Source of the DNA: Nonomuraea wenchangensis
GTDB lineage: Bacteria; Actinomycetota; Actinomycetes; Streptosporangiales; Streptosporangiaceae
DNA length: 64,000 nucleotides
Direction of reading: 5' to 3'
Assembly: GCF_900111685.1 (NCBI RefSeq)
Contig: NZ_FOHX01000003.1
Coordinates: 310,001-374,000 of the forward strand
In this document: one piece after another, positions 33,126 through 40,610 of the stretch
Position numbering within the stretch: position 1 is the stretch's first letter
How the letters are laid out: the number at the start of each line of letters is the position of its first letter
Notes under the pieces: model-generated
Databases searched by the model: none
What the model was told of the DNA's origin: nothing
Seen by the model: the letters and a program-made list of their open reading frames with translations, nothing else
Made by a program: the position numbers and the translations under genes

Positions 33126-33170
33126 TTCGGGCACACATCTGCCATGAGGCAGCCCACGAGGGAAACGCCC

Positions 33171-34289
33171 ATGAGGAGGACCGCGGCGGCGTTCGCCGCC
33201 GCCGCCGTGCTGCTCGCGGGCTGCGGAACGCTTCCCGCCACCGGCACGCGGCCCCCGGCCGCCGCGCCCACCGCGACGTCACCGGGCGCGACCTCACCGG
33301 GGGCCACGTCACCGCAGGAGGGCGCGGGCACCCCGGGCCCGGCGGGCGGCGGACCCGCCCAGGGCCTGGAGGCCGCCTACGAGCAGGTCATCGCGAACGT
33401 CCTGCCGTCCATCGTGCAGATCAACACCAAGGTCGGCCTCGGCTCCGGCATCGTCTTCGACCACGCCGGCCACATCATCACCAACGCGCACGTGGTCGGC
33501 GAGGCCACCGAGATGAGCGTCGCCTTCGCCACGGGCGGCCCGGACCGGAAGGCGCGGCTGGTGCGCTCCTTCGCCACCGGCGACCTGGCCGTGATCAAGG
33601 TGGACAACCCCGACGGGCTGCGGCCGGCCACGTTCGCGGACTCCTCGAAGGTCCGGGTCGGGCAGATCGTGCTCGCCATGGGCAACCCGCTCGGCCTGTC
33701 GGGCAGCGTCACCGACGGCATCGTCTCGGCGGTCGGGCGTACCATCTCCGAGCCGCAGGAGGCCGGCTCCCCCGGCGCCACGATCGCCAACTCCATCCAG
33801 ACCTCGGCCGCCATCAACCCCGGCAACAGCGGCGGCGCGCTGGTCAACCTGTCCGGCCAGGTGATCGGCATCCCGACGCTCGCGGCCACCAACCCCGAGC
33901 TCGGCGGCGGAGCGGCCCCCGGCATCGGCTTCGCCATCCCCGGCAACACCGCCGTCGACATCGCCAACCAGATCATCAAGCACGGCAAGGTCACCAACAG
34001 CCGCCGGGCCGCGCTCGGCATCCGCGGCGGCACGGTGCTCGGCGCGAACGGCCAGCCCGCCGGCGTCGGCGTGGCCCGCGTGGAGCCGGGCGGCGGCGCG
34101 GCCAAGGCCGGCATCGAGGCCGGCGACGTGATCGTCTCGGTCAACGACCAGGAGACGCCCACCATCGCCACCCTGACCGAGACCATCGCCACCCTGCAGC
34201 CGGGCACCGAGGTCAAGGTGGGACTCATCCGCGAGGACGGCTCCCGGGCGACCGTGACGGTGACCCTGGGGCAGCTTCCCGGGGACTGA
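33171..34289 (+). CDS. HtrA/DegP-like S1C serine protease lipoprotein
   Basis: A 372-residue lipoprotein. MRRTAAAFAAAAVLLAGC gives a lipobox with lipidation at C18, then a Pro/Thr-rich linker with short ATSPG repeats. The trypsin-like protease domain has H107 (ITNAHVV), D138 (TGDLAVIKV) and S220 (NPGNSGGAL). A C-terminal PDZ domain (about 275-365; GVGVARVEPGGGAAKAGIEAGDVIVSVN) binds protein C-termini. It likely degrades or refolds damaged envelope proteins. The ATG at 33171 is preferred over 33144 because GAGGG precedes it and the lipobox then falls at the normal distance. It follows the acyl-CoA synthetase on the same strand by 45 bases. Confidence 0.87.
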   Translation: MRRTAAAFAAAAVLLAGCGTLPATGTRPPAAAPTATSPGATSPGATSPQEGAGTPGPAGGGPAQGLEAAYEQVIANVLPSIVQINTKVGLGSGIVFDHAGHIITNAHVVGEATEMSVAFATGGPDRKARLVRSFATGDLAVIKVDNPDGLRPATFADSSKVRVGQIVLAMGNPLGLSGSVTDGIVSAVGRTISEPQEAGSPGATIANSIQTSAAINPGNSGGALVNLSGQVIGIPTLAATNPELGGGAAPGIGFAIPGNTAVDIANQIIKHGKVTNSRRAALGIRGGTVLGANGQPAGVGVARVEPGGGAAKAGIEAGDVIVSVNDQETPTIATLTETIATLQPGTEVKVGLIREDGSRATVTVTLGQLPGD

Positions 34290-34293
34290 CCCG

Positions 34294-34851
34294 CTACCGC
34301 TTCGAGGTGAAGACGATCTCGACCCGCCGGTTCTTCGCCCGGTTGCCCGCGATCGGCTTGCCCTCCACGATGTTGGGCAGTTTGGGGCGGCTCTCGCCGT
34401 ACCCGGTGGCCTGGAGGGTGACGCCCTGGACGGTGATCAGGCCCCGTACGGCCTGCTGGACGGCCTGCGCGCGGCGGCGCGACAGCGCCAGGTTGTAGGC
34501 GTCCGTGCCCTGGTCGTCGGTGTGACCCTCGATCCTGACGACGCCGCCCGCGCTCTCCTCATTGACCTTGGCGGCCACCCGCTCCAGCCGCTGCCTAGCC
34601 TTGGCGGTGAGCCGCCACTTGTCCAGCGCGAACAGCACGTCGCTGGTCACCGCGAGGGTCACCTGGCGTCCCTGCTTGGTCTCGCTCTCGGTGCCGTCCA
34701 TGGACTCGACCTCGCCGATGATGTCCTCGACCGGCAGCACCAGGTCCTCGACGACGCCGGCGGCGTCGGCCGGCACCTCGGGCACCGGGGTGGGGGCCGG
34801 CGTCGGGGACGACAGGGCGAGGACCAGGGCCGCGCTAAGAGATCGGAACAT
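34294..34851 (-). CDS. OmpA-domain protein
   Basis: A 185-residue protein with an N-terminal hydrophobic export signal (MFRSLSAALVLALSSPTPAPTPVPEV) and a C-terminal OmpA/MotB domain from about residue 70: FALDKWRLTAKARQRLERVAAKVNE, VRIEGHTDDQGTDAYNLALSRRRAQAVQQAV, and GYGESRP with the final NRAKNRRVEIVF. The domain binds peptidoglycan, presumably tethering the protein to the wall of this monoderm. It overlaps the end of the upstream lipoprotein gene by 17 bases, so the two are translated together. It converges with the HtrA-like gene with four bases between. Confidence 0.83.
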   Translation of the reverse strand: MFRSLSAALVLALSSPTPAPTPVPEVPADAAGVVEDLVLPVEDIIGEVESMDGTESETKQGRQVTLAVTSDVLFALDKWRLTAKARQRLERVAAKVNEESAGGVVRIEGHTDDQGTDAYNLALSRRRAQAVQQAVRGLITVQGVTLQATGYGESRPKLPNIVEGKPIAGNRAKNRRVEIVFTSKR

Positions 34852-35455
34852 CGGTGAACACCCCGATCCCCGGCATCTCGACATTGATCGTGCTCACGTC
34901 GGCCGGCGGGGCGGCGAAGACCGCGTACAGCGTGGACGCCTCGTCCTTCTCCAGGAACTGGCCCTGGGTGCGGGAGCACACGCAGGCGGCGTCCGCGCCG
35001 GTGCCGTTGCGGGCGACGCGGTAACGCTTGGCGTTGACCGGGTCGATGAGGGCGACGCCCGAGACCGTGTAGTCCAGCGTGCCGGTGCTGAGGCCGTTGT
35101 GCACGTTGACCTTGCCGTCCAGCGCGGTGATGACCCAGGTCAGGGTGGCGGTCCTGCCCTGCCGCTTGAGGCCGGTGAGATCGACGCGGGCCTCGCCGTG
35201 CATGTCGCCGGTGCCGACCTTGGTCTCCTTGGTTGCGATCACCGCGCTCTGCTGCGGAGGAGCGCTCTCCTGCGCGGGCTCCTGGGTGGGGTCCGGGGCG
35301 GACGCGGTCGTGCTCTCCGAGACGGGCCGCGACTGCCGCTCCTCGCCGCCGCTGCCGCTGCCCTGCGGGACGCCCGGCAGCACGCCGCAGCCCGCGAGCG
35401 CGACCGCCGCCATGGCCAGCACGATCGTCTTTCGCATCGTCGTGATCACCTTCAT
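34835..35455 (-). CDS. Secreted lipoprotein of unknown function, operon partner of the OmpA-domain protein
   Basis: A 206-residue protein: MRKTIVLAMAAVALAGCGVL gives a lipobox (LAGC), then a Ser/Glu/Gln-rich linker (about 30-75), then a beta-rich domain with two nearby cysteines (DAACVCSRTQGQFLEKDEASTLYAVFAAPP) that could form a disulfide or bind metal. I do not recognise the domain. Its stop codon lies 17 bases inside the OmpA-domain gene. A wall-anchored OmpA-domain protein coupled to a membrane lipoprotein suggests a complex bridging membrane and peptidoglycan, which is inference only. Confidence 0.7.
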   Translation of the reverse strand: MKVITTMRKTIVLAMAAVALAGCGVLPGVPQGSGSGGEERQSRPVSESTTASAPDPTQEPAQESAPPQQSAVIATKETKVGTGDMHGEARVDLTGLKRQGRTATLTWVITALDGKVNVHNGLSTGTLDYTVSGVALIDPVNAKRYRVARNGTGADAACVCSRTQGQFLEKDEASTLYAVFAAPPADVSTINVEMPGIGVFTDVPIS

Positions 35456-35626
35456 CGTTCGGGGATGTGGCCCTGACCCTGGGGACGCGGCGTTCCGGCG
35501 AGCCGCGCGGCCTCGGCCGCACCCGTACGGGCCTCCCGGCCGCTCTCGCCAAGACCGTCAAACTCTCCCATAGCGCGCACAACCGCTCAACCGCATCACC
35601 AGCACCACCCGCGAGAGGCAGCCGGT

Positions 35627-36595
35627 TCAGCCGAGGGCCGAGCGCTGCGTCAGGCGGTAGCGGGAGGGCGAGATCCCGTACCGGTCGAGGAACGCCTGCC
35701 GCAGCGTCTCGGCCGTCCCGAACCCGCAGCGCGCCGCGATCGAGGACATCGGCAGCGACGTGGAGGTCAGCAGGTGGGCGGCGGCCTCGGCGCGGGCCTG
35801 GCGGACGTACCGGCCGGGCGTCCTGCCCAGGTGGCGCAGGAACAGCCGGGTGAGGTGCCGCTCGCTGACCCCGGCGGCGCCGGCGAGCGCGGCGGTGGAC
35901 AGGTCGTCGGCGAGGTGGCCGCCGATGTGCTCGACGGTCCGCTTGACCAGGGTGTCCGCGGGCGAGGGCGCGGCGACGAACATGCTCATCTGCGCCTGGT
36001 TGCCGGGCCGCTGCAGGTAGGTGACGAGGTGGCGGGCCACGGTGCGGGACAGTTCGGGGCCGTTGTCCTCCTCGACGAGGGCGAGGGTGAGGTCGAGGGC
36101 GGCCGTGACGCCCGCGGAGGTGGCCACGTCGCCGTCCCGCAGGAAGATCGGGCCGGGGTCGACGGCGACCTCGGGGTGGCGGGCGGCCAGCTCGCCGGCG
36201 AGCCGCCAGTGCGTGGTGGCCCGCCGCCCGTCGAGCAGCCCGGCCGCGGCCAGCACGAACGCCCCCGTGCACACGGACGCGACCCGCCGGCTCTCCCTGG
36301 ACAGCCGGCGTACGTGGCCCACGACGGCCGGGCTCGCCGCCGCGTCCTCGAAGCCGATGCCGCCGCACACGACAAGGGTGTCGAGCGGCCCGGTGACGCG
36401 CTCCAGCGGGAGCTGGGCCTGGACGGTGAGCCCGGTGCCGCAGGTGACCGAGCTGCCGCCCGGCGCGGCGACGCGTACCTCGTAGCAGGGCGCCGCGCCG
36501 TGCCAGTTGGCCTCCTCCAGCGTGGAGGTGACGCAGGCGAGGTCGAGCAGGGAGGCCGCCTCGTACGCCACCACGACCACCCGCCGGACGTCCAT
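35627..36595 (-). CDS. GlxA-family AraC regulator (DJ-1/PfpI domain plus HTH)
   Basis: A 322-residue protein. Residues 1-185 form a DJ-1/PfpI-like domain (VVVVAYEAASLLDLACVTSTLEEAN, VVCGGIGFED, VASVCTGAFVLAAAGLLDGRRATTHW), where VCTG holds the cysteine position of the family. Residues about 215-315 form an AraC helix-turn-helix pair (STAALAGAAGVSERHLTRLFLRHLGRTPGRYVRQARAEAAAHLL and IAARCGFGTAETLRQAFLDRYGISPSRYR). It probably controls the divergent membrane-protein gene at 36696. The ATG at 36595 starts the DJ-1 fold exactly. Between it and the lipoprotein gene (35456-35626) I see no gene. Confidence 0.87.
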   Translation of the reverse strand: MDVRRVVVVAYEAASLLDLACVTSTLEEANWHGAAPCYEVRVAAPGGSSVTCGTGLTVQAQLPLERVTGPLDTLVVCGGIGFEDAAASPAVVGHVRRLSRESRRVASVCTGAFVLAAAGLLDGRRATTHWRLAGELAARHPEVAVDPGPIFLRDGDVATSAGVTAALDLTLALVEEDNGPELSRTVARHLVTYLQRPGNQAQMSMFVAAPSPADTLVKRTVEHIGGHLADDLSTAALAGAAGVSERHLTRLFLRHLGRTPGRYVRQARAEAAAHLLTSTSLPMSSIAARCGFGTAETLRQAFLDRYGISPSRYRLTQRSALG

Positions 36596-36695
36596 GCCCA
36601 CGACTCTAGGGTTAAAGGACCAGGACCCCAAGTTTCCGGACTTGTCCGGCCGCCCGCCTTGGCCCGCGCCCGCCCGCCCGGGGACAGTCGGACCC

Positions 36696-37127
36696 ATGAC
36701 CACGACGAACACGAACGCAGGCACGGGCACAGGTGGCGCGACCGGCCGCCGTTGGGGCAGATTCTTCCTCCACTACCTTGAGATGATCATCGCGATGTTC
36801 GCCGGGATGTTCGCCCTCGGCGCGCTGCTCGACGTGCTCGGCCTCGGCGTCTCCCACGACGCGCAGCCGGAGCTGGGCTACCTGGTGATGGCGCTGAACA
36901 TGTCGATCGGCATGGCCGCGTGGATGCGCTTCCGCCGGCACGGCTGGGCCTCGACGCTGGAGATGTGCGCGGCGATGTTCGTCCCGGTCGTGCCGCTCTT
37001 CCCGATGATGTGGCTCGGCTGGATCGACGCGGGCACGATGATGACGCTCGCGCACGTGGCCATGTTCCCGCTCATGCTGGCCGCGATGCTGCGCCGCCTC
37101 GACGAGTACGCGGGCTGCGCGCACTGA
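36696..37127 (+). CDS. Small polytopic membrane protein divergent from the GlxA-type regulator
   Basis: A 143-residue protein with a Thr/Gly-rich N-terminus (TTTNTNAGTGTGGATG) and three to four hydrophobic, Met-rich segments (YLEMIIAMFAGMFALGALLDVLGLGV, YLVMALNMSIGMAAWM, LEMCAAMFVPVVPLFPMMWLGW, MMTLAHVAMFPLMLAAML). The Met density is unusual and could indicate metal handling, such as copper, but no family is recognised. The 100-base divergent promoter region shared with the GlxA-type regulator suggests it is that regulator's target. Confidence 0.7.
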   Translation: MTTTNTNAGTGTGGATGRRWGRFFLHYLEMIIAMFAGMFALGALLDVLGLGVSHDAQPELGYLVMALNMSIGMAAWMRFRRHGWASTLEMCAAMFVPVVPLFPMMWLGWIDAGTMMTLAHVAMFPLMLAAMLRRLDEYAGCAH

Positions 37128-37196
37128 CAAGCCCGCCGCGGCGGCCGGTGATGACGCCGTTACCACTTTGGGCACCTTGTCGCCTACCCTTTGTGG

Positions 37197-37970
37197 ATGC
37201 GTTATGTCCCTTTTGTCATGATTGCTGCCACTTTGCTGACAGGGGCCACTGCCCTGCCGGCGGCCGCCATCACGAACGGCTCGGCCGACGGTGACGCCCA
37301 CCCCGAGGTCGGCGCCATGGTCGCCGACCGGCCGCACGCCGACGGCACCTGGACGTACTGCACCGGCACCCTCGTCTCCCCGACGGTCTTCCTCACCGCC
37401 GCCCACTGCGGCGAGAAGGGACAGAAGACCGCCAAGGTGACGTTCTCCTCCCAGTACAAGCCCGGCAGCGCACTCCACAGCGGCCGGTTCATCCCGGACC
37501 CTCGGTTCAATGACAAATCGGACCTGCATGACATGGCGGTGGTCGTCTTCGACCAGCCCGTCACCGGCATCCGCCCGGCCCAGCTCCCCGCCCCCGGCCT
37601 GCTCGACCGCCTCAAGGCCGAGGGCAAGCTGACCCAGTTCACCCCGGTCGGGTACGGCTCCCTCGCGCCGGCCAAGAAGGCGCGCGAGGAGGTCTACCAC
37701 TACACCGACACCCGCAACCAGGCGACCATCTCCTACAAGGGGATGTCGAAGCGCTGGCTGAACCTGTCGATGTCCGTCAAGAGCGACGGCAGCACCTGCT
37801 TCGGCGACTCCGGCGGCCCCAACTTCCTCGGCGGCCCCGACTCGCACCTGCTGGTGGCCACCTCCATCAGCGGCGCCGACGACGCCTGCAAGGGCACCAA
37901 CTACGACTACCGCCTCGACAGCCAGTCGGCCCGCACCTTCCTCGGCAAGTACGTCACCCTCCCCCGCTGA
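37197..37970 (+). CDS. Secreted trypsin-like serine protease (S1 family)
   Basis: A 257-residue protein with signal peptide MRYVPFVMIAATLLTGATALPAAA. The S1 triad is H70 (VFLTAAHC), D112 (LHDMAVVVF) and S205 (CFGDSGGPNF). Cysteines C55/C71 and C201 with a later Cys provide the usual disulfides. Length and plan match actinomycete extracellular trypsins without a long propeptide. There is little pro-sequence between the signal peptide and ITNGSADG, so autoactivation or cleavage by signal peptidase alone is likely. ATG at 37197 chosen; no clear ribosome binding site. Confidence 0.87.
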   Translation: MRYVPFVMIAATLLTGATALPAAAITNGSADGDAHPEVGAMVADRPHADGTWTYCTGTLVSPTVFLTAAHCGEKGQKTAKVTFSSQYKPGSALHSGRFIPDPRFNDKSDLHDMAVVVFDQPVTGIRPAQLPAPGLLDRLKAEGKLTQFTPVGYGSLAPAKKAREEVYHYTDTRNQATISYKGMSKRWLNLSMSVKSDGSTCFGDSGGPNFLGGPDSHLLVATSISGADDACKGTNYDYRLDSQSARTFLGKYVTLPR

Positions 37971-37984
37971 CCCCGGGGCGGCCG

Positions 37985-38136
37985 AGGACCCGACCCGCGA
38001 CGGCGCCTGGGGCTTCCTGGACGGCCACATCAGGGCCCGCGTGCACCACTTCCACTTCGCCGACCACATGCGCCCGCCTTCGTCGAGGCGTCCACCGGCG
38101 TCGCCTTCGGGCCCGGGCATCATCTCCGGCATGCCT
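37985..38136 (+). pseudogene. Possible frameshifted coding remnant
   Basis: Downstream of the protease, one frame reads DGAWGFLDGHIRARVHHFHFADHMRP, and the sense continues in another frame as PAFVEASTGVAFGPGHH after a one-base shift near 38075. Both parts have the codon bias of real genes, but no start codon or ribosome binding site precedes them and the total is about 50 residues. It looks like the tail of a decayed gene; the parent family is not recognised. Confidence 0.35.
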
Positions 38137-38137
38137 T

Positions 38138-38170
38138 GAAAACATCGTCTCGATAGGAGACCATGTTTTC
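38138..38170. promoter_or_regulatory. 33-bp near-perfect inverted repeat, probable operator
   Basis: GAAAACATCGTCTC, spacer GATAG, GAGACCATGTTTTC: 13 of 14 arm positions pair. It lies 86 bases upstream of the small HTH gene at 38257 and in an AT-richer pocket. Length and symmetry fit a TetR-type dimer-of-dimers site or a strong stem-loop; no T-run follows, so a terminator is less likely. Confidence 0.6.
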
Positions 38171-38256
38171 GGCGCCCGGCCGTCGGAGGCGGGGCACCGG
38201 TAGTGGTACTACTGGAGATCCACGAAGGAGGCCCGGACCGACAAGCAGGTGCACCC

Positions 38257-38634
38257 ATGCCCATCCCCTACCTGGGCGTCGTCGGCATCGCCGAGGCACT
38301 GGGGGTGACCAGGCACGCGGTGCACAAGTGGCGCACCCGCTACCCGTCCGGGTCCGACCATCCCTTCCCCGAGCCGGACGTGGAGGTCGACGGCGCCCCG
38401 GGCTGGCGTCCCGAGCGGGTCGCCGACATCGTGCGCTGGCGCGACGGGCTGCCCGGCCGAGGCTCCGGCGGGGGCCGGCCGACGCTGGCCCGCCAGGAAT
38501 ACCTCAAGGAGGCGGCGGCCCGCGGTCTCACCCGTGACGAGGCGGTCCGCGCGCTCGCCACGTTCGCCGCGGAGTTTCCCGAGATGACCGAGCAGGAGCT
38601 GTGCGCCTGGCTGGTCGGGAAGTGGCGCCGCTAG
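38257..38634 (+). CDS. Small DNA-binding protein with MerR/AlpA-like HTH
   Basis: A 125-residue protein. The N-terminus (VVGIAEALGVTRHAVHKWRTRYPSGSDHPFPEPDVEVDG..WRPERVADIVRWRDGLPGRGSGGGRP) is a helix-turn-helix with a wing, of the type used by excisionase-like and MerR-like proteins; HAVHKWRTRYP is the recognition helix. A short helical C-terminal part (LTRDEAVRALATFAAEFPEMTEQELCAWLVGKWRR) may dimerise. Target unknown; the inverted repeat at 38138-38170 is a candidate. Start at 38257 (MPIPYLGVVG) fits the fold; an upstream GTG at 38203 adds 18 residues with no family resemblance. Confidence 0.65.
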   Translation: MPIPYLGVVGIAEALGVTRHAVHKWRTRYPSGSDHPFPEPDVEVDGAPGWRPERVADIVRWRDGLPGRGSGGGRPTLARQEYLKEAAARGLTRDEAVRALATFAAEFPEMTEQELCAWLVGKWRR

Positions 38635-38679
38635 CGCCTCCTTCGTCCCATCACGTGAAGCGACGGAAGGCGATGACGC

Positions 38680-39864
38680 ATGCCCGAGATCAGCGGAGAC
38701 ACCGCGCCGGGGTTCGAGCCCGTACGTGAGGCGTTCGCCGCCAACCTGGCCGGCGGCCACGAGGCGGGGGCGGCGGTCGCCGTCTACCTGCACGGCCGCC
38801 CGGTCGTCGACCTGTGGGGCGGCCTCGCCGACCCGGCGACCGGCCGGCCCTGGGAACGCGACACCCTCCAGGTCGTCTTCTCCACGACCAAGGCGGTGAC
38901 GGCGGCCTGCGCCCTCCTGCTGGCCCAGCGCGGCGAGCTGGACCTGGACGCGCCCGTGGCCCGCTACTGGCCCGAGTTCGCCGCGCACGGCAAGGACCGC
39001 GTCCCGGTGCGGTGGCTGCTCACCCACCAGGCGGGGCTGCCCGCCGTGGACCGCCCGCTCACCAGGGCCGACGCGATCGCCGGCACGCCCGTGGTGGAGG
39101 CGCTTGCCGCGCAGCGGCCGTACTGGGAGCCGGGCACCGCCCACGGCTACCACGCGCACACCTACGGCTGGCTGGTCGGCGAGGTCGTCCGCCGGGTGAG
39201 CGGGCGCAGCCTCGGCACGTTCCTGGCCGAGGAGATCGCCGCGCCGCTCGGCCTGGACCTGTGGATCGGCCTGCCGAGGTCGCAGGCGCACCGGGTGAGC
39301 CGGCTCGTCACCACGCCGATCGACTTCGACGCCCTGGCCGCCGTCGACCTCGACGCGATCCCGGAGCCGATGCGCGAGGTCATGGCCGCCTTCGCCGACC
39401 CCACCTCGCTGACCACGCGCGCCGTGACCCTCTTCTCGCCCCCGCTGAACCACGACGACCCGGAGGAGCTGCACGCCGAGATGCCCGCCACGAACGACGT
39501 CTGCACCGCCCGCGCCCTCGCCCGCCTCTACGCGGCCCTCATCGGCAAGGTCGACGGCCACCGCGTCCTGACCCCCGCCACGCTGACGGCCGCCACGAAG
39601 GAGCAGGCCGGCGGCGTGGACCGGATCCTGCGCGTCCCGGTGCGGATCGCCACCGGCTTCGGCCTGCCGACGCCGGACGCCTTCTGGCACTCCCCCACCG
39701 CGTTCGGCTTCTCCGGCCACGGCGGCTCGATCGGCTACGCCGACCCGGCGAGCGGCCTCGCCTTCGCCTACGTCATGAACCGCATCCAGGACAGCCCGCC
39801 GGACCCGCGAGCGGCGAGCCTGGTGGCCGCCGTACGCGCGTCCCTCGCGGAGATCCGGCCGTGA
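38680..39864 (+). CDS. Serine beta-lactamase-fold esterase/hydrolase
   Basis: A 394-residue protein of the class C beta-lactamase/EstB family. The SxxK motif is S68-T-T-K71 (VVFSTTKAVT), the catalytic Tyr lies in HGYHAHTYGWLVGE (Y157), and the third motif is GHGGSIG near residue 350. There is no signal peptide, so it is cytoplasmic and more likely an esterase or amidase acting on small esters than an antibiotic hydrolase. GGAAGG lies nine bases before the ATG. It follows the HTH gene by 45 bases and may share its transcript. Confidence 0.85.
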   Translation: MPEISGDTAPGFEPVREAFAANLAGGHEAGAAVAVYLHGRPVVDLWGGLADPATGRPWERDTLQVVFSTTKAVTAACALLLAQRGELDLDAPVARYWPEFAAHGKDRVPVRWLLTHQAGLPAVDRPLTRADAIAGTPVVEALAAQRPYWEPGTAHGYHAHTYGWLVGEVVRRVSGRSLGTFLAEEIAAPLGLDLWIGLPRSQAHRVSRLVTTPIDFDALAAVDLDAIPEPMREVMAAFADPTSLTTRAVTLFSPPLNHDDPEELHAEMPATNDVCTARALARLYAALIGKVDGHRVLTPATLTAATKEQAGGVDRILRVPVRIATGFGLPTPDAFWHSPTAFGFSGHGGSIGYADPASGLAFAYVMNRIQDSPPDPRAASLVAAVRASLAEIRP

Positions 39865-39873
39865 AACGCGAAA

Positions 39874-39900
39874 ACGGCGGTGCCCATGGGACACCGCCGT
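39874..39900 (-). terminator. Intrinsic terminator of tmRNA
   Basis: ACGGCGGTG, loop CCCATGGGA, CACCGCCGT form a perfect nine-pair stem 17 bases beyond the 3' end of ssrA on the minus strand, followed in that direction by TTTTCGCGTTTC. The loop is itself palindromic. It also sits 10 bases after the stop of the converging esterase gene and may serve both. Confidence 0.82.
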
Positions 39901-39916
39901 CGCGGATACAGATGAG

Positions 39917-40297
39917 TGGAGGTGGCGGGAATCGAACCCGCGTCCTTCAACCCCAAGTCAGGGCTTCTCCGGGCGCAGCCTGCTGTGTTTTTCTCAGCCC
40001 CGGCGATCACGCAGGCGAGTCGCCGACGGGCTCAGCCACTGTTAGATTTCCCGATCGCCCCCGTGGCCGGGTTGATCGGTTGAGCCTTCTGACGATGCCA
40101 GATCCCGGGCCGAAGGCACTCCCGGGCTGACAGTGGTTTCGCTACTTAGGCAGCGAGGGCCAGGGAGTCCTGGCCGACCACAGTGCGCTTAGAGTTGGCA
40201 CTTGTTGTTTGCGGTCACAGGATTAACGAGGTTATGTCCGCAGTCCTCGGCCCGCTTCACCTGGCTTGCAAAGTCGAAGTCGAAGCCAGTCACCCCC
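39917..40297 (-). ncRNA. ssrA: Transfer-messenger RNA (tmRNA)
   Basis: About 381 nt. The 5' end GGGGGUG pairs with CACCUCC near the 3' end to form the seven-pair acceptor stem, with discriminator A at 39917; CCA is not encoded. The T arm (CGGGTTCGATTCCCG) is at 39929-39943, and GACTGGCTTCGACTTCG at the 5' end is the conserved tRNA-like D-loop region. A resume frame on the minus strand at 40199-40146 encodes the tag ANSKRTVVGQDSLALAA ending in TAA; the ALAA end is the usual protease-recognition signal. It rescues stalled ribosomes together with SmpB, whose gene lies 2.2 kb upstream on the same strand. Exact ends are inferred from pairing. Confidence 0.95.
40146..40199 (-). other. tmRNA tag-peptide reading frame
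   Basis: GCC resume codon at 40199 through TAA at 40146 gives ANSKRTVVGQDSLALAA (17 residues), longer than the mycobacterial tag and similar in plan to streptomycete tags (AN-KR...ALAA). Confidence 0.88.
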
Positions 40298-40610
40298 TGT
40301 GCAGTTGTCAACACGCCCCGCGCGAGCGAGGTGAGCAACTTGAATCTACACGGGAGAACGCCCCCGGCGCCAACTTAATTCCCCGTGGCGCGACCACCCC
40401 GGAGATGCCGAAACCCCCGGGAGCGCGGCGCACAAGCACGCGCTCCCGGGGGCCGACCGGCAGGGTCGAGCCGGTCCGGACGGCAGGGCTTCCCCCGAGA
40501 TGAAGCCCTGATCTCATCACGGCGACTGGGACCGCAACCCCCCGAGCGGGCCCAGTCACTAAGGAAGACGCCCGGAAGGCATCCGATGGTTGCTCGCCGT
40601 CACGACCTTT
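40298..40610. other. Intergenic region upstream of ssrA
   Basis: No gene is supported in these 313 bases. On the minus strand TAGATT at 40343-40348 could be the ssrA -10 element, with a poor TTGGCG 19 bases upstream. The rest contains two strong hairpins (40414-40452 and 40524-40557) lying after the end of the PBP-like gene. Confidence 0.5.
40414..40452 (-). terminator. 14-bp perfect stem-loop after the PBP-like gene
   Basis: CCCCCGGGAGCGCG, an 11-base loop, CGCGCTCCCGGGGG: a perfect 14-pair stem. Reading the minus strand it is followed by TTTCGG. It probably ends the smpB/PBP transcript before ssrA, in the GC-rich hairpin style common in actinobacteria. Confidence 0.6.

Noticed and set aside
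35467-35853. 128-residue plus-strand frame between the lipoprotein and the GlxA-type regulator
   Set aside because: Arg/Ser/Pro-rich shadow overlapping the regulator gene on the other strand, without start signals.
39929-39943. tRNA-like T arm suggesting a tRNA gene
   Set aside because: It belongs to the 3' tRNA-like domain of tmRNA; no anticodon arm is present.
40306-40311. TTGACA hexamer on the minus strand just before ssrA
   Set aside because: It lies only nine bases from the tmRNA 5' end, so the matching -10 would fall inside the RNA; not its promoter.
40308-40559. 83-residue frame in the region upstream of ssrA
   Set aside because: Spans two strong hairpins, lacks a ribosome binding site and has no family resemblance.
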